34,495 nt of DNA, from contig CANHVK010000019.1 in assembly GCA_947464135.1 (NCBI GenBank), positions 1 through 34,495 of the forward strand, given 5' to 3'. Position numbers and translations under genes: made by a program. The notes under the pieces are model-generated. The model was not told the origin of the DNA, searched no databases, and saw nothing but the letters and a program-made list of their open reading frames with translations. This document shows positions 1-8,374 of this stretch, piece after piece. The stretch is from Flavobacteriia bacterium. Lineage in GTDB: Bacteria; Bacteroidota; Bacteroidia; Flavobacteriales_D; Crocinitomicaceae. The stretch's first letter is position 1. Each line of letters opens with the position of its first letter.

Positions 1-2681
1 AATGGTATTTCTGTTTTTGGATTTTTCACTAATTGATTGTATACTTCTTTTCCTACAGCATCCAAGATTCTGTAACGGTAACCATCTAACGCTTTTGCAT
101 CACCAATTTCAATGTACAACACATCCGTTGTTGGATTTGGATACAAGGTCATACTCGTCATTTGATTCGCGTTGATACCTGTAGTTAGTTTGAATTTCAG
201 TTTTAGAATAGTGTCGTATACATTGTTTTTCACTGTAACTGTATCGTATTTAGTTACGTTACATACATTACCTACGGAATCAACTATAATCGTTGATCGC
301 GTAGCTGATCCTTTACATCCTTGTGGAGATGTGTAGGTATATACAATTACTTTTTTACCTAAGGTTAATGTACTTGGATTAAAGACTGTGTTGGTTATTC
401 CTTGTCCTGAAAAAATACCACCAGAAGGAATTCCTAATAATTGAAGCGGTTTTTGATTTTTAAATACATACACAGGAAGTTGTTGTTGGATATTTGTTGT
501 TATATCCTTTATATCTACATTTGGATTATCAAAAACGGTAATTCGCAATGTATCTGTGGTTTGTGCGATACTATTTTTAGTCACTTTCACAGAATAAATA
601 CCTGTTTGCTTCACTACAAAACTTGATCCAACTGCTCCTGTTATTGTTTTTCCATCTTTCAACCACTCAAATACTGCATTGACAGCGTCTACCTTCAAGG
701 TGGTAGAGTCTCCGAAACAAAAAGATTTCTTGCCTGTATTTATTAAAATTGGTTTTGGATCTGTATTCCCAGTAATGTCAACAGGTATACTCGATGCTGA
801 ACAAGTTCCATTCGTCACCTTTACACTATATTTACCTACTTCTTTTGCTAAATAACTATTCGTAGTAGCACCTTGTATTAAAGTACCGTTTTTATACCAT
901 TCGTATTTGTTTCCAGCTTTATCTGTTACCATCAAATTTAAACTTCCTCCTGTAGGTAAAATCGTAGAACCTGTGTACGTAATTTTTGCATCAGGTGATG
1001 AATTGAAGGTGATGTAAATATTATTCATTCCCCCACCTTGATTCATACACATTTTATTAGTCAGTGAGTAATTACCTGTTTCTTTCACTATAATGGATGA
1101 TTTACCATCAGTGCCTTGTATCCAATTATAGTCTTTCATCCAAACATAATCCCACTGATTACCATTTAAATAAGCATCTAATTTTAAAGAATCTCCTTGA
1201 CAAAAAGTGGTTGATGATGGATAATTTATTTTAGGATTTTCGAACATTTGAACAGTAATTATTGTTCTTTTTTTACTTTCACATGCAGGGTTAGTAGCAC
1301 TAAATTGGGATAGATAATACTGATGAACACCAAAATAAAATGGTTCATATTTTTGAAGTGAGTCATTTCCTGTTTCAGAACGATACCATCTAAATTTAGG
1401 ATCGATTTGATATTGGCCAATTACTTGCTCTCTAGGCATCATTTCACAAACTTGAATATTACTGAAATTTATCTTAGGTGCATCTGGTAAAGGAATCGTA
1501 TCAACAGTCACAACAGTACTCGTATTACTACAAGCTCCGTCATTCACAAAAACTGTATATTGTCCTGCTCTTTTAGCTTCATAGGTAAAAGCAGTAGCTC
1601 CTTGTATAGCCACTTTATCTTTAAACCATTGATAAGTATAATTTTTTCCTGTATTGGCAGTTAATTTAATGGAACTTCCTTCACAAATTTTCAAAGATCC
1701 AGTAGGTATGGCAGTTGCAGTAAGTGATGTAGGAACTGGATTAATTGTAAAACTAGCTGAGTTGGTGTTGGAACAACCTGAAGTATGTTTGATGGAAACA
1801 TTGTATGTTCCAGGTTTTACTGAATAAAAAATTGTATCTGGCTTAAAATTTAGACCATCTATTGAATAACTATACCCTGTTCCTTTTGGAGATAAAATAT
1901 CAACTTGTCCTGTTTTTTCAAAACATGTGGGTTGTGTTAAATTCAATGTTAATGGTGGGCACAATGCTGCATTATACAATTTTGTTATTTCTTCTTGGGT
2001 TAAGGCGCGGTTGTATATCACTATGTCGTCAAGTTTACCGAAATGATACTCATTTACACCTGCTGGATCTTGCCCTAATAAAAGATCCATGTTATTACTG
2101 AAATTAGAATAGTTAATGGTTGAATTAATTAATAATTGCTCATTATTTACATAAAATTTAGTTATATTATTTTCAATTATAATTTGAATATTATAAAACT
2201 TATCAATAATAATTCCTTTCGGATAATAAATAAGATATTGTTTACCATTAAACATTAAATCAAATTTTTTTGATTTGTTTTCATATTCTAATCTATATTG
2301 TGGATTTTCTGTTGTAGTAGATTTACAAAAAAATGCAGCCCAATCACCACCACCTGGATTAGTATGAAATTTTGAAATAGAAAACCAAAATGAAATAGAA
2401 AAATTATTTATTAAATTACTTAAGTTATTGTTATTTGAAATCTTAATATTTGATTTTCCATCAAAACTATAAGCACTGTTCGCTTTTCCATCTCTATCTG
2501 CGGATAACGTAGCTCCGTTAACAGTTCCATGATTCCCATTTCCAGATTCATCATTCGCATTTCCGTTAAATGGCCACCAACCTACTAACCCATTCGTAGG
2601 AACATACGAAGGAATGGTTTGCGCCATCAATTGACTTACAAACAATGTAAGTAAAAGTAAAAAGCTGTATTTTTTCATCAT
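1..2681 (-). CDS. LamG/Ig-like surface protein with T9SS tail (paralogue A, partial)
   Basis: The frame is open from an ATG at 2681 to the window edge, 893 full codons with no stop; about 30 C-terminal residues are missing. It begins MMKKYSF with a signal peptide ending near MAQ, as in paralogue B. A LamG/concanavalin-like domain follows (GLVGWWPFNGNANDESGN, closing with the DDIVIYNRALTQEE motif near 2010). Several Ig/PKD-like repeats with 'C.GS.V.L' and 'YQW' motifs fill roughly 190-1980. A TKYDTVTV linker and the T9SS C-terminal domain (YPNPTTDVLY) come last. The protein is probably an exported adhesin or glycan-binding surface protein; the ligand is unknown. It lies downstream of B on the same strand, separated by B's terminator. 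Its DNA is a patchwork of B-like and C-like blocks. Partial at the C-terminus only because the window ends. Confidence 0.9.
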   Translation of the reverse strand, partial: MMKKYSFLLLLTLFVSQLMAQTIPSYVPTNGLVGWWPFNGNANDESGNGNHGTVNGATLSADRDGKANSAYSFDGKSNIKISNNNNLSNLINNFSISFWFSISKFHTNPGGGDWAAFFCKSTTTENPQYRLEYENKSKKFDLMFNGKQYLIYYPKGIIIDKFYNIQIIIENNITKFYVNNEQLLINSTINYSNFSNNMDLLLGQDPAGVNEYHFGKLDDIVIYNRALTQEEITKLYNAALCPPLTLNLTQPTCFEKTGQVDILSPKGTGYSYSIDGLNFKPDTIFYSVKPGTYNVSIKHTSGCSNTNSASFTINPVPTSLTATAIPTGSLKICEGSSIKLTANTGKNYTYQWFKDKVAIQGATAFTYEAKRAGQYTVFVNDGACSNTSTVVTVDTIPLPDAPKINFSNIQVCEMMPREQVIGQYQIDPKFRWYRSETGNDSLQKYEPFYFGVHQYYLSQFSATNPACESKKRTIITVQMFENPKINYPSSTTFCQGDSLKLDAYLNGNQWDYVWMKDYNWIQGTDGKSSIIVKETGNYSLTNKMCMNQGGGMNNIYITFNSSPDAKITYTGSTILPTGGSLNLMVTDKAGNKYEWYKNGTLIQGATTNSYLAKEVGKYSVKVTNGTCSASSIPVDITGNTDPKPILINTGKKSFCFGDSTTLKVDAVNAVFEWLKDGKTITGAVGSSFVVKQTGIYSVKVTKNSIAQTTDTLRITVFDNPNVDIKDITTNIQQQLPVYVFKNQKPLQLLGIPSGGIFSGQGITNTVFNPSTLTLGKKVIVYTYTSPQGCKGSATRSTIIVDSVGNVCNVTKYDTVTVKNNVYDTILKLKFKLTTGINANQMTSMTLYPNPTTDVLYIEIGDAKALDGYRYRILDAVGKEVYNQLVKNPKTEIP

Positions 2682-2697
2682 TAAATTTTATTTTTCG

Positions 2698-2727
2698 TAA
2701 AAATAAAAGATATCCTTCTAAAATCAA
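2698..2727 (-). promoter_or_regulatory. Putative promoter of paralogue A
   Basis: On the minus strand a TTG (2727-2725) lies 19 nt before TATTTTTA (2705-2698). Paralogue B has the same layout with TATTTTTG, the Bacteroidota -7 consensus TAnnTTTG, so A carries a G-to-A change at the last base of the box. The -33 TTG lies inside the T-tract of B's terminator. Confidence 0.45.
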
Positions 2728-2756
2728 AAAAGACCGCTATTTCTAGCAGTCTTTTT
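2726..2756 (-). terminator. Terminator of paralogue B
   Basis: A hairpin with 9-bp arms (2731-2739 and 2744-2752, one G-T wobble on the minus strand) and a 4-nt loop is followed by a T-tract on the minus strand. Nearly the same hairpin follows paralogue C at 6272-6304. Confidence 0.8.
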
Positions 2757-2776
2757 GTTTATTATCAGTTTTTTAA

Positions 2777-4087
2777 TTATTCCAACACGATCTTATTCGA
2801 TTGAATCGTTTTGTTTTGTTGATCAATAACCTCAAACAAATACATACCCGCAGCTCCCAAGGATTTTAATGGTATTTCTGTTTTTGGATTTTTCACTAAT
2901 TGATTGTATACTTCTTTTCCTACAGCATCCAAGATACGGTAACGGTAACCATCTAACGCTTTTGCATCACCAATTTCAATGTACAACACATCCGTTGTTG
3001 GATTTGGATACAAGGTCATACTTGTCATTTGATTTGCGTTGATGCCTGTTGTTAGTTTGAATTTCAGTTTTAAGATGGTGTCGTATGAAGTTACTTTACA
3101 AATATTTCCAACTGTATCATAAACAATAGGATTAAAAATAGTTGAATCTTTACAAGAAGAAGAGTTCATGAAATTATATTTAATCGTTTGCTTACCAATA
3201 TTTGACTTGCTAGGAGTAAATATATTATTAGAAATCCCTTTTCCTGAGAAAGTACCTCCTGAAGGAATTGCAGTCAAGTTTATTGGTGAAGAATTTGATA
3301 ATATAATATTTGAAAAATTTGAACTCGTTGCTGTTTCTTTGGTACAAGCTTGATATAATTGTTTTACTTCTTGGTCAGATAATGCACGATTGTAGATCGC
3401 GATATCGTCAATTTGTCCATTGAAAAATCTATTTACTTTATTTATGTAACTATCAGCCCCGAATAAAAGATCATTTTTTGTTTGACACAAAGAACCTATT
3501 TGCTTACTTTCGAATACTAATTTTCCGTTATAAAATATCTTTTGTCCATTTTTTTCATCATGAATAAAAATAAAGTTAATCCATTTATTTAATTCATTTA
3601 AATTAGTATTAGCTGAGTTTACTACCTGATTATTGACTGATGTTGCACCAACTAATACATTTCTGTTATCAATTAAACTTATTTGAACATTATAATTATC
3701 TCCATAATTATTACAATTTAATTGACCATACCATTTTGTTATTATTGCTTTTGCACCATCATTTACATTGGATGCATATGATTTTGGATTAATCCAACTC
3801 GATATAGTAAAGCTAGATGGATTTAAATTATTCGAATTCAAAATTCTTATATAATTTGAAATCCCATCAAAACTATACGCACTATTAACTTTTCCATCTC
3901 TATCTGCGGATAACGTAGCTCCGTTAACAGTTCCATTATTCCCATTTCCTGATTCATCAGTTGCATTACCGTTAAATGGCCACCAACCCACTAAACCATT
4001 TTTAGGTACATACGAAGGAACATTTTGAGCCATCAGTTGACTTACAAACAATGTAAGTAAAATTAAAAAACTGTATTTTTTCATCAT
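2777..4087 (-). CDS. LamG-domain T9SS cargo protein (paralogue B)
   Basis: 436 residues. The N-terminus MMKKYSFLILLTLF is a signal peptide cleaved near MAQ. A LamG domain occupies about 25-245, starting with GLVGWWPFNGNATDESGN and ending with the typical DDIAIYNRALSDQEVKQLY. A short Ig-like segment follows (SPINLTAIPSGGTFSGKGIS) with the gliding-motility-type 'GG.FSG.GI' motif. The C-terminus carries a type A T9SS sorting domain (TLYPNPTTDVLYIEI to SNKIVLE). The expected fate is export across the outer membrane and attachment to the surface or release; the ligand is unknown. The start is the first of two adjacent ATGs, as in A. It is the shortest of the three clustered copies because it lacks the Ig-like repeats of A and C. 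Confidence 0.92.
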   Translation of the reverse strand: MMKKYSFLILLTLFVSQLMAQNVPSYVPKNGLVGWWPFNGNATDESGNGNNGTVNGATLSADRDGKVNSAYSFDGISNYIRILNSNNLNPSSFTISSWINPKSYASNVNDGAKAIITKWYGQLNCNNYGDNYNVQISLIDNRNVLVGATSVNNQVVNSANTNLNELNKWINFIFIHDEKNGQKIFYNGKLVFESKQIGSLCQTKNDLLFGADSYINKVNRFFNGQIDDIAIYNRALSDQEVKQLYQACTKETATSSNFSNIILSNSSPINLTAIPSGGTFSGKGISNNIFTPSKSNIGKQTIKYNFMNSSSCKDSTIFNPIVYDTVGNICKVTSYDTILKLKFKLTTGINANQMTSMTLYPNPTTDVLYIEIGDAKALDGYRYRILDAVGKEVYNQLVKNPKTEIPLKSLGAAGMYLFEVIDQQNKTIQSNKIVLE

Positions 4088-4102
4088 TAAAATTTATTTT
4101 GG

Positions 4103-4132
4103 CAAAAATAGGTGATATCCTTCTAAAATCAA
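4103..4132 (-). promoter_or_regulatory. Putative promoter of paralogue B
   Basis: On the minus strand TTG (4132-4130), a 19-nt spacer and TATTTTTG (4110-4103) fit the Bacteroidota TTG/TAnnTTTG promoter pattern. The box ends 15 bases before the ATG at 4087. The block is homologous to the region upstream of A. Confidence 0.6.
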
Positions 4133-4195
4133 AAAAGACATAATGTAACTATAACATTTCGAGAATACTTATTGGAATAAAAAAGTAATGATTCG

Positions 4196-4825
4196 CTACT
4201 TCAAATAACCCTGTGCACGTAATTCCTTTTGAATTAAGGCTATATTTTCTGGAATCGCTTGATAATCTATCCAATTCATGTCCAAACCATGATAGATTAA
4301 GGTATCCATTAAGGTTGGAATTTCTATCATTTCCGTAACTAATTGTTCGAATAACTCTTGAAAATCAAATCGTAAATCTTCATGTAATGCTCTTACTTGT
4401 GTCAGGATCTTAAAAATTCGAGCGACTACATACGTGTTAAATTTAAAAGCATCGCCTTTGGAACACTGTTTCAAATTTGCACTGTTATTTTGTAGAGCGT
4501 TAATCAACATAATACAATTCAAATAAGGTTCTCCAAACTTATCTTTTGTTGTACTTACATGATTTGATATCATACCACTAACATCTCGTAAATTCATCAT
4601 CAAAATTCCTGGTGAATAAAAATGATTTCTTATGGATTGAAAAAATGCTTCAATTTCTTGCTCAACCATATTTCGTAAATCTTCAACTGAACGTGTTTCT
4701 ACCAACTCAAAATACAATTGATTTGCTAGTTTAATATCCTTTTTCAATAAACGAAGAATTAACTTATCCTTTTCCTTATTCGGTAAATGTACCAAAGCAT
4801 CTTTAAAGTCTTGTTCAAATTTCAT
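4196..4825 (-). CDS. Uncharacterised cytoplasmic protein
   Basis: 209 residues, probably mostly alpha-helical, with no signal peptide or membrane segment. It starts MKFEQDFKDALVHLPNKEKD and has a charged, leucine-rich N-terminal half. I do not recognise the family and see no catalytic motif. It lies in the 2.1 kb segment between the LamG paralogues B and C, divergent from the ATPase gene at 5017, with a 191-bp shared upstream region holding an inverted repeat. It may belong with the ATPase as accessory cargo, but nothing in the sequence proves a functional link. Confidence 0.8.
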   Translation of the reverse strand: MKFEQDFKDALVHLPNKEKDKLILRLLKKDIKLANQLYFELVETRSVEDLRNMVEQEIEAFFQSIRNHFYSPGILMMNLRDVSGMISNHVSTTKDKFGEPYLNCIMLINALQNNSANLKQCSKGDAFKFNTYVVARIFKILTQVRALHEDLRFDFQELFEQLVTEMIEIPTLMDTLIYHGLDMNWIDYQAIPENIALIQKELRAQGYLK

Positions 4826-4944
4826 ACTTTAAAAATAATGGAAATCTATAATAATTGAAAAATATGACAGCTTAAACACAATTAACACATATACCTTTTT
4901 GATTTATTATTCTCTAAATAATCCATTCATAAAAGAGTAAAACA

Positions 4945-4977
4945 TAATTATTCTCTATTTGAGATGGAGAATAATTA
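4945..4977. promoter_or_regulatory. 11-bp inverted repeat, candidate operator
   Basis: Perfect arms TAATTATTCTC (4945-4955) and GAGAATAATTA (4967-4977) enclose an 11-nt spacer. A further half-site-like TTATTATTCTCT lies near 4905. The repeat ends 10 bases before the -7 box of the ATPase gene, where a repressor could act. An RNA hairpin is less likely because the repeat lies upstream of the predicted transcription start. Confidence 0.55.
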
Positions 4978-4986
4978 ATATTTACC

Positions 4987-4994
4987 TATATTTG
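4987..4994 (+). promoter_or_regulatory. -7 box of the ATPase gene
   Basis: TATATTTG matches TAnnTTTG exactly and lies 22 bases before the ATG at 5017, so the leader would be short. A TTG at 4959-4961 is 25 nt upstream, slightly longer than the usual spacing. Confidence 0.55.
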
Positions 4995-5016
4995 AAATAG
5001 AGAAAAATAGTTTAGT

Positions 5017-6273
5017 ATGAAAGAGATTTTGAAACAAGTGATTTTTGACCAAAGAGATAAAAAAGGCATCAATCCTTATGTAATACGAGAAATAGCCCCT
5101 TTTATATTAACGAGTAGAGAAATAGTCATTATTTCAGGAATTAGACGTTGTGGAAAATCGGTTTTATTAGATCAAATTAGAGATAAAAATATAGAGAAAG
5201 ATTACTATCTAAATTTTGATGATGAAAGATTAATCTATTTTTCAACAAATGAATTTCAACTACTTACAGAAGTTTTTTTGGAATTGTTTGGTGAACAAAA
5301 TACATACTATTTTGATGAAATTCAGAATATAAAAGGATGGGAACGATTTGTAAGAAGACTTTATGACGCTGGTAAAAAAGTATTTATTACCGGATCTAAT
5401 GCCACAATGCTTAGCAAGGAACTTGGAACACATTTAACAGGTAGGTATATACAAATAGAGTTATACCCTTTTTCATTCAAAGAGTTTTTAGCTTATTATG
5501 AAGTGAAAATCAATCAGGAAATGATCTATTCTACGAAAGGAAAAATAGCATTAAAAATGAAATTTGATGAATACATGAAATTGGGAGGCTTGCCATTAAA
5601 CTATGACCAAAAGAATCCAATGTTTATAAAAACACTTTACCAAAATATTTTATATAGAGATGTTATGATACGTAATCGTTTGGTCAATGAAAAAGAAATT
5701 TCCGAACTGTTATATGTACTAGCTTCAAACGTATCAAAACTCTCAACATATTCATCACTAGCCAAAACGATTGAGATAAAAAGCACAACTACCGTTAAAA
5801 ATTATATCGAGTTCATCTCTAATACTTACCTATTATTTCAGATACCCGTCTTTGATTATTCTTTAAAAGTTCAATTAAAAAACCCGAAAAAAACATACTT
5901 TATTGACAATGCCATTGTAAAACAAATTGGATTCAGTTTTTCAGAAAATTTAGGAAGGGAATTAGAAAATATTGTTTTTTTAGAGTTAAAAAGACATTCT
6001 TTTGAAATTTATTACCATCATAAAAAAACCGAATGTGATTTTGTTATTCGAAAAAACAATAAAATCTTTATGGCAATTCAAGTAAGTGCTTATATTGATA
6101 GTAAAGAAACTAAACAAAGAGAAATAAATGGATTGATTGAGAGTCTTGAAATGTACGATTTAAAAACAGGCCTCATCCTTACATTAGATACTGAAGGAGA
6201 AGAATATCATAAAGATTTTACTATTAAAATAGTACCAATTTGGAAATGGTTATTAACAAATGATTTAAACTAA
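5017..6273 (+). CDS. AAA ATPase with DUF4143 domain
   Basis: 418 residues. The N-terminal AAA_14 module has a Walker A (GIRRCGKS, 41-48), a Walker B (YYFDEIQ, about 97-103) and a sensor-like FITGSNATML. The C-terminal half matches the DUF4143 region, with a nuclease-like tail (CDFVIRKNNKIFMAIQVSA) resembling the core of a PD-(D/E)xK fold. The family is sporadically distributed in prokaryotes and its cellular role is not settled. The gene sits alone on the plus strand between minus-strand LamG genes. Its stop codon straddles the right end of the inferred insert: T at 6271 and AA from the flanking terminator. Horizontal acquisition is inferred from this context. Confidence 0.9.
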   Translation: MKEILKQVIFDQRDKKGINPYVIREIAPFILTSREIVIISGIRRCGKSVLLDQIRDKNIEKDYYLNFDDERLIYFSTNEFQLLTEVFLELFGEQNTYYFDEIQNIKGWERFVRRLYDAGKKVFITGSNATMLSKELGTHLTGRYIQIELYPFSFKEFLAYYEVKINQEMIYSTKGKIALKMKFDEYMKLGGLPLNYDQKNPMFIKTLYQNILYRDVMIRNRLVNEKEISELLYVLASNVSKLSTYSSLAKTIEIKSTTTVKNYIEFISNTYLLFQIPVFDYSLKVQLKNPKKTYFIDNAIVKQIGFSFSENLGRELENIVFLELKRHSFEIYYHHKKTECDFVIRKNNKIFMAIQVSAYIDSKETKQREINGLIESLEMYDLKTGLILTLDTEGEEYHKDFTIKIVPIWKWLLTNDLN

Positions 6274-6304
6274 AAAAGACCGCTATCGCTAGCAGTCTTT
6301 TTTG
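6272..6304. terminator. Terminator shared by paralogue C and the ATPase gene
   Basis: Arms at 6277-6285 and 6290-6298 with a 4-nt loop are flanked by A- and T-tracts, so the hairpin can work on both strands. On the minus strand the stem is complete with one G-T wobble; on the plus strand it has a C-A mismatch, so it is better suited to gene C. It overlaps the ATPase stop codon. Confidence 0.75.
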
Positions 6305-6323
6305 TTTATTATCAGTTTTTTAA

Positions 6324-8177
6324 TTATTCCAACACAATCTTGTTTGATTGGATCGTTTTGTTTTGTTGGTCGATTACCTCAAACAAATACATACCCGCAG
6401 CTCCCAAGGATTTTAATGGTATTTCTGTTTTTGGATTTTTCACCAATTGATTGTATACTTCTTTTCCTACAGCATCCAAGATTCTGTAACGGTAACCATC
6501 TAACGCTTTTGCATCATCAATTTCAATGTACAACACATCCGTTGTTGGATTTGGATACAAAGTCATACTCGTCATTTGATTTGCGTTGATTCCTGTTGTT
6601 AGTTTGAATTTTAGTTTTAAGATGGTGTCGTATTTTGTGACATTGTTTGTTATGGTAACTGTATCGTAAATGTTGTTCTTAATTGTAATAGTATCGTACT
6701 TAGTCACATTTTTTGTAATTGTTATTGTATCGTATTTAGTAATGTTTTTAGTAAATGTTACTGTATCGTATTTAGTTACGTTACATACATTACCTACGGA
6801 ATCAACTATAATCGTAGATCGCGTAGCTGATCCTTTACATCCTTGTAGAGAAGTATAATTATAAGTAATTGTTTTCTTTCCTAAGGTTACATTAACAGGA
6901 TTAAATGTTGCTCCATTTATTCCATCTCCGACAAAATTACCACCAGATGGACTAGCAATTAACTGAATAGTTTGTTGGGTTTTTAAGGTATAATCATTCA
7001 ACCCGTTGAATGCTACAATAGGATTAGAATTTACAACAACAACTTGACTTGCGGATGCTTGACAACCAAAGCTGTTGAATACATTTACTACATATGTACC
7101 AGATTGATTCGCAGTAATTGAACTACTAGATGCTCCAGTATTCCATTGGTAACTTGTTCCTCCACTAGCTACCAAGTTTACAAAACCTCCTTGGCAAAAA
7201 GTGGTATTTCCTTGCGGGGTAATACTTGCAGTTGGATTTGGATTTACAGTAACTAAAGTAGCTGATGATGCAGTACTACAAGTACCATCCATTACTTTCA
7301 CAGTATAATTACCAGCCGTTTTTGCTTGGTAAGTAGATGCCGTTGCTCCATTAATTATTTGTCCGTTATTATACCACTGATAAGTATAATTTGCACCCGT
7401 ACTTGCATTTAGATTTACAAAACCTCCTTGACAAAAAGTGGTCTTGCCTTGCGGAGTTATTGTAGCTGTTGGGTTTGTGCAAGTAGGAGTTGAAGTATAT
7501 AATGCAGTAATTTCTTGTTGGGTAAGAGCACGGTTAAAAAATGTAATATCATCTATTCTTGTTTTAGAAAATATTGAGCTTAAATAACTTCCAAAGGTTA
7601 GATCGGATTGATTTGGAGTAAATTTATAAGTTGAAATCCCAGAAGCTGCTAATTTTCCATTTAAATAAATTTTAGCATTTGGAAAATCATAGCTTATAAC
7701 ATAATGTATCCATTTACCTACCTGGTATGTATTTGGTTCAGTTAATACAATATCTTCAACATCTTGATGCCCAAAACTGAATCTATTTGGTATTCCAGTT
7801 TTTATTGTAAAATTTTTATTTCCTTTCATTATTAAATGTAATGGCCAACTTAAAATTGTTGCAGTATCATTTGCAAACCAAGCGGAAATAGTTAATTTAT
7901 CTTCAAAATTGAATATTTGATTATTTTTGACCACAATATCATCATTTAACCCATCAAAACTATAGGCACTATTAGACTTTCCATCTCTATCAGTAGTCAA
8001 CGAAGCACCATTTACCGTTCCATGATTCCAATTCCCTGATTCATCATTCGCATTTCCGTTAAATGGCCACCAACCTACTAACCCATTCGTAGGAACATAC
8101 GAAGGAATGTTTTGAGCCATTGTTGGAAAAATCATTCCAACGCTCATAGCAATTAAAAAAAATAATCTTTTAACCAT
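6324..8177 (-). CDS. LamG/Ig-like T9SS cargo protein (paralogue C)
   Basis: 617 residues from the ATG at 8177. An upstream in-frame TTG at 8186 is rejected because paralogue D also begins MVK at this point. A signal peptide ends near MAQ. A LamG domain covers about 25-235 (GLVGWWPFNGNANDESGN to DDITFFNRALTQQEITALY). Two Ig-like repeats follow, each with TTFCQGGFVNL, and then a third 'GG.FVGDGI' segment. A tandem linker with five YDT units (about 6618-6780) precedes the T9SS domain (TLYPNPTTDVLY). The C-terminal 150 residues are almost identical to A. The protein is probably an exported surface adhesin; the ligand is unknown. The leader is unusually long and holds a structured element at 8256-8374. 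Confidence 0.92.
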   Translation of the reverse strand: MVKRLFFLIAMSVGMIFPTMAQNIPSYVPTNGLVGWWPFNGNANDESGNWNHGTVNGASLTTDRDGKSNSAYSFDGLNDDIVVKNNQIFNFEDKLTISAWFANDTATILSWPLHLIMKGNKNFTIKTGIPNRFSFGHQDVEDIVLTEPNTYQVGKWIHYVISYDFPNAKIYLNGKLAASGISTYKFTPNQSDLTFGSYLSSIFSKTRIDDITFFNRALTQQEITALYTSTPTCTNPTATITPQGKTTFCQGGFVNLNASTGANYTYQWYNNGQIINGATASTYQAKTAGNYTVKVMDGTCSTASSATLVTVNPNPTASITPQGNTTFCQGGFVNLVASGGTSYQWNTGASSSSITANQSGTYVVNVFNSFGCQASASQVVVVNSNPIVAFNGLNDYTLKTQQTIQLIASPSGGNFVGDGINGATFNPVNVTLGKKTITYNYTSLQGCKGSATRSTIIVDSVGNVCNVTKYDTVTFTKNITKYDTITITKNVTKYDTITIKNNIYDTVTITNNVTKYDTILKLKFKLTTGINANQMTSMTLYPNPTTDVLYIEIDDAKALDGYRYRILDAVGKEVYNQLVKNPKTEIPLKSLGAAGMYLFEVIDQQNKTIQSNKIVLE

Positions 8178-8196
8178 ATAAAACAAGTAAATAAAC

Positions 8197-8214
8197 CTAC
8201 TCGTCCCGCAGTAG
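8197..8214 (-). promoter_or_regulatory. Leader hairpin of paralogue C
   Basis: The minus strand reads CTACT, an 8-nt loop (GCGGGACG) and AGTAG, 19 bases upstream of the ATG. Paralogue D has the same hairpin at 25462-25479 with loop ACGGAACA. The stems are identical and the loops differ by three transitions, which suggests a constrained leader element. Confidence 0.5.
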
Positions 8215-8255
8215 AAAAATTAAACCAATAAAAAAAGCGTGAGACAGCTGCTGTA

Positions 8256-8374
8256 CTTGTTGTTGAGGGGGTCGAATCCCTATGCACGAAGCAAAGCAAC
8301 GCCCACGCCTATGTCATGAGCGTTATACCTAAACTTCCCCGCGCAATTGAATTTTTCGACCTTTCAACAACAGG
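8256..8374. other. GC-richer hairpin element inserted in the leader of C
   Basis: Arms at 8256-8276 and 8355-8374 pair over about 20 bp with one bulged G and some G-T pairs, enclosing about 78 nt with a smaller AACGC/GCGTT dyad. The right arm can also fold locally (AACAAC-AG-GTTGTT, 8366-8379), so two structures compete. The homologous leader of paralogue D lacks this block. It is much richer in G and C than its surroundings. There is no ORF and no recognisable tRNA or insertion sequence. Confidence 0.5.

Noticed and set aside
4140-6271. Classic transposon or insertion sequence between B and C
   Set aside because: No transposase and no terminal inverted repeats are seen; only the 9-bp direct repeat supports insertion.
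6302-6858. Plus-strand ORFs opposite the 3' part of paralogue C, and similar ones elsewhere
   Set aside because: They mirror conserved coding sequence on the other strand and have no family features.
8256-8374. Integron attC site or tRNA gene in the leader of C
   Set aside because: The AACGC/GCGTT dyad is too short and lacks proper attC core boxes in the right order. The GGTCGAATCC stretch resembles a T-arm, but no acceptor or anticodon stem can be built around it.
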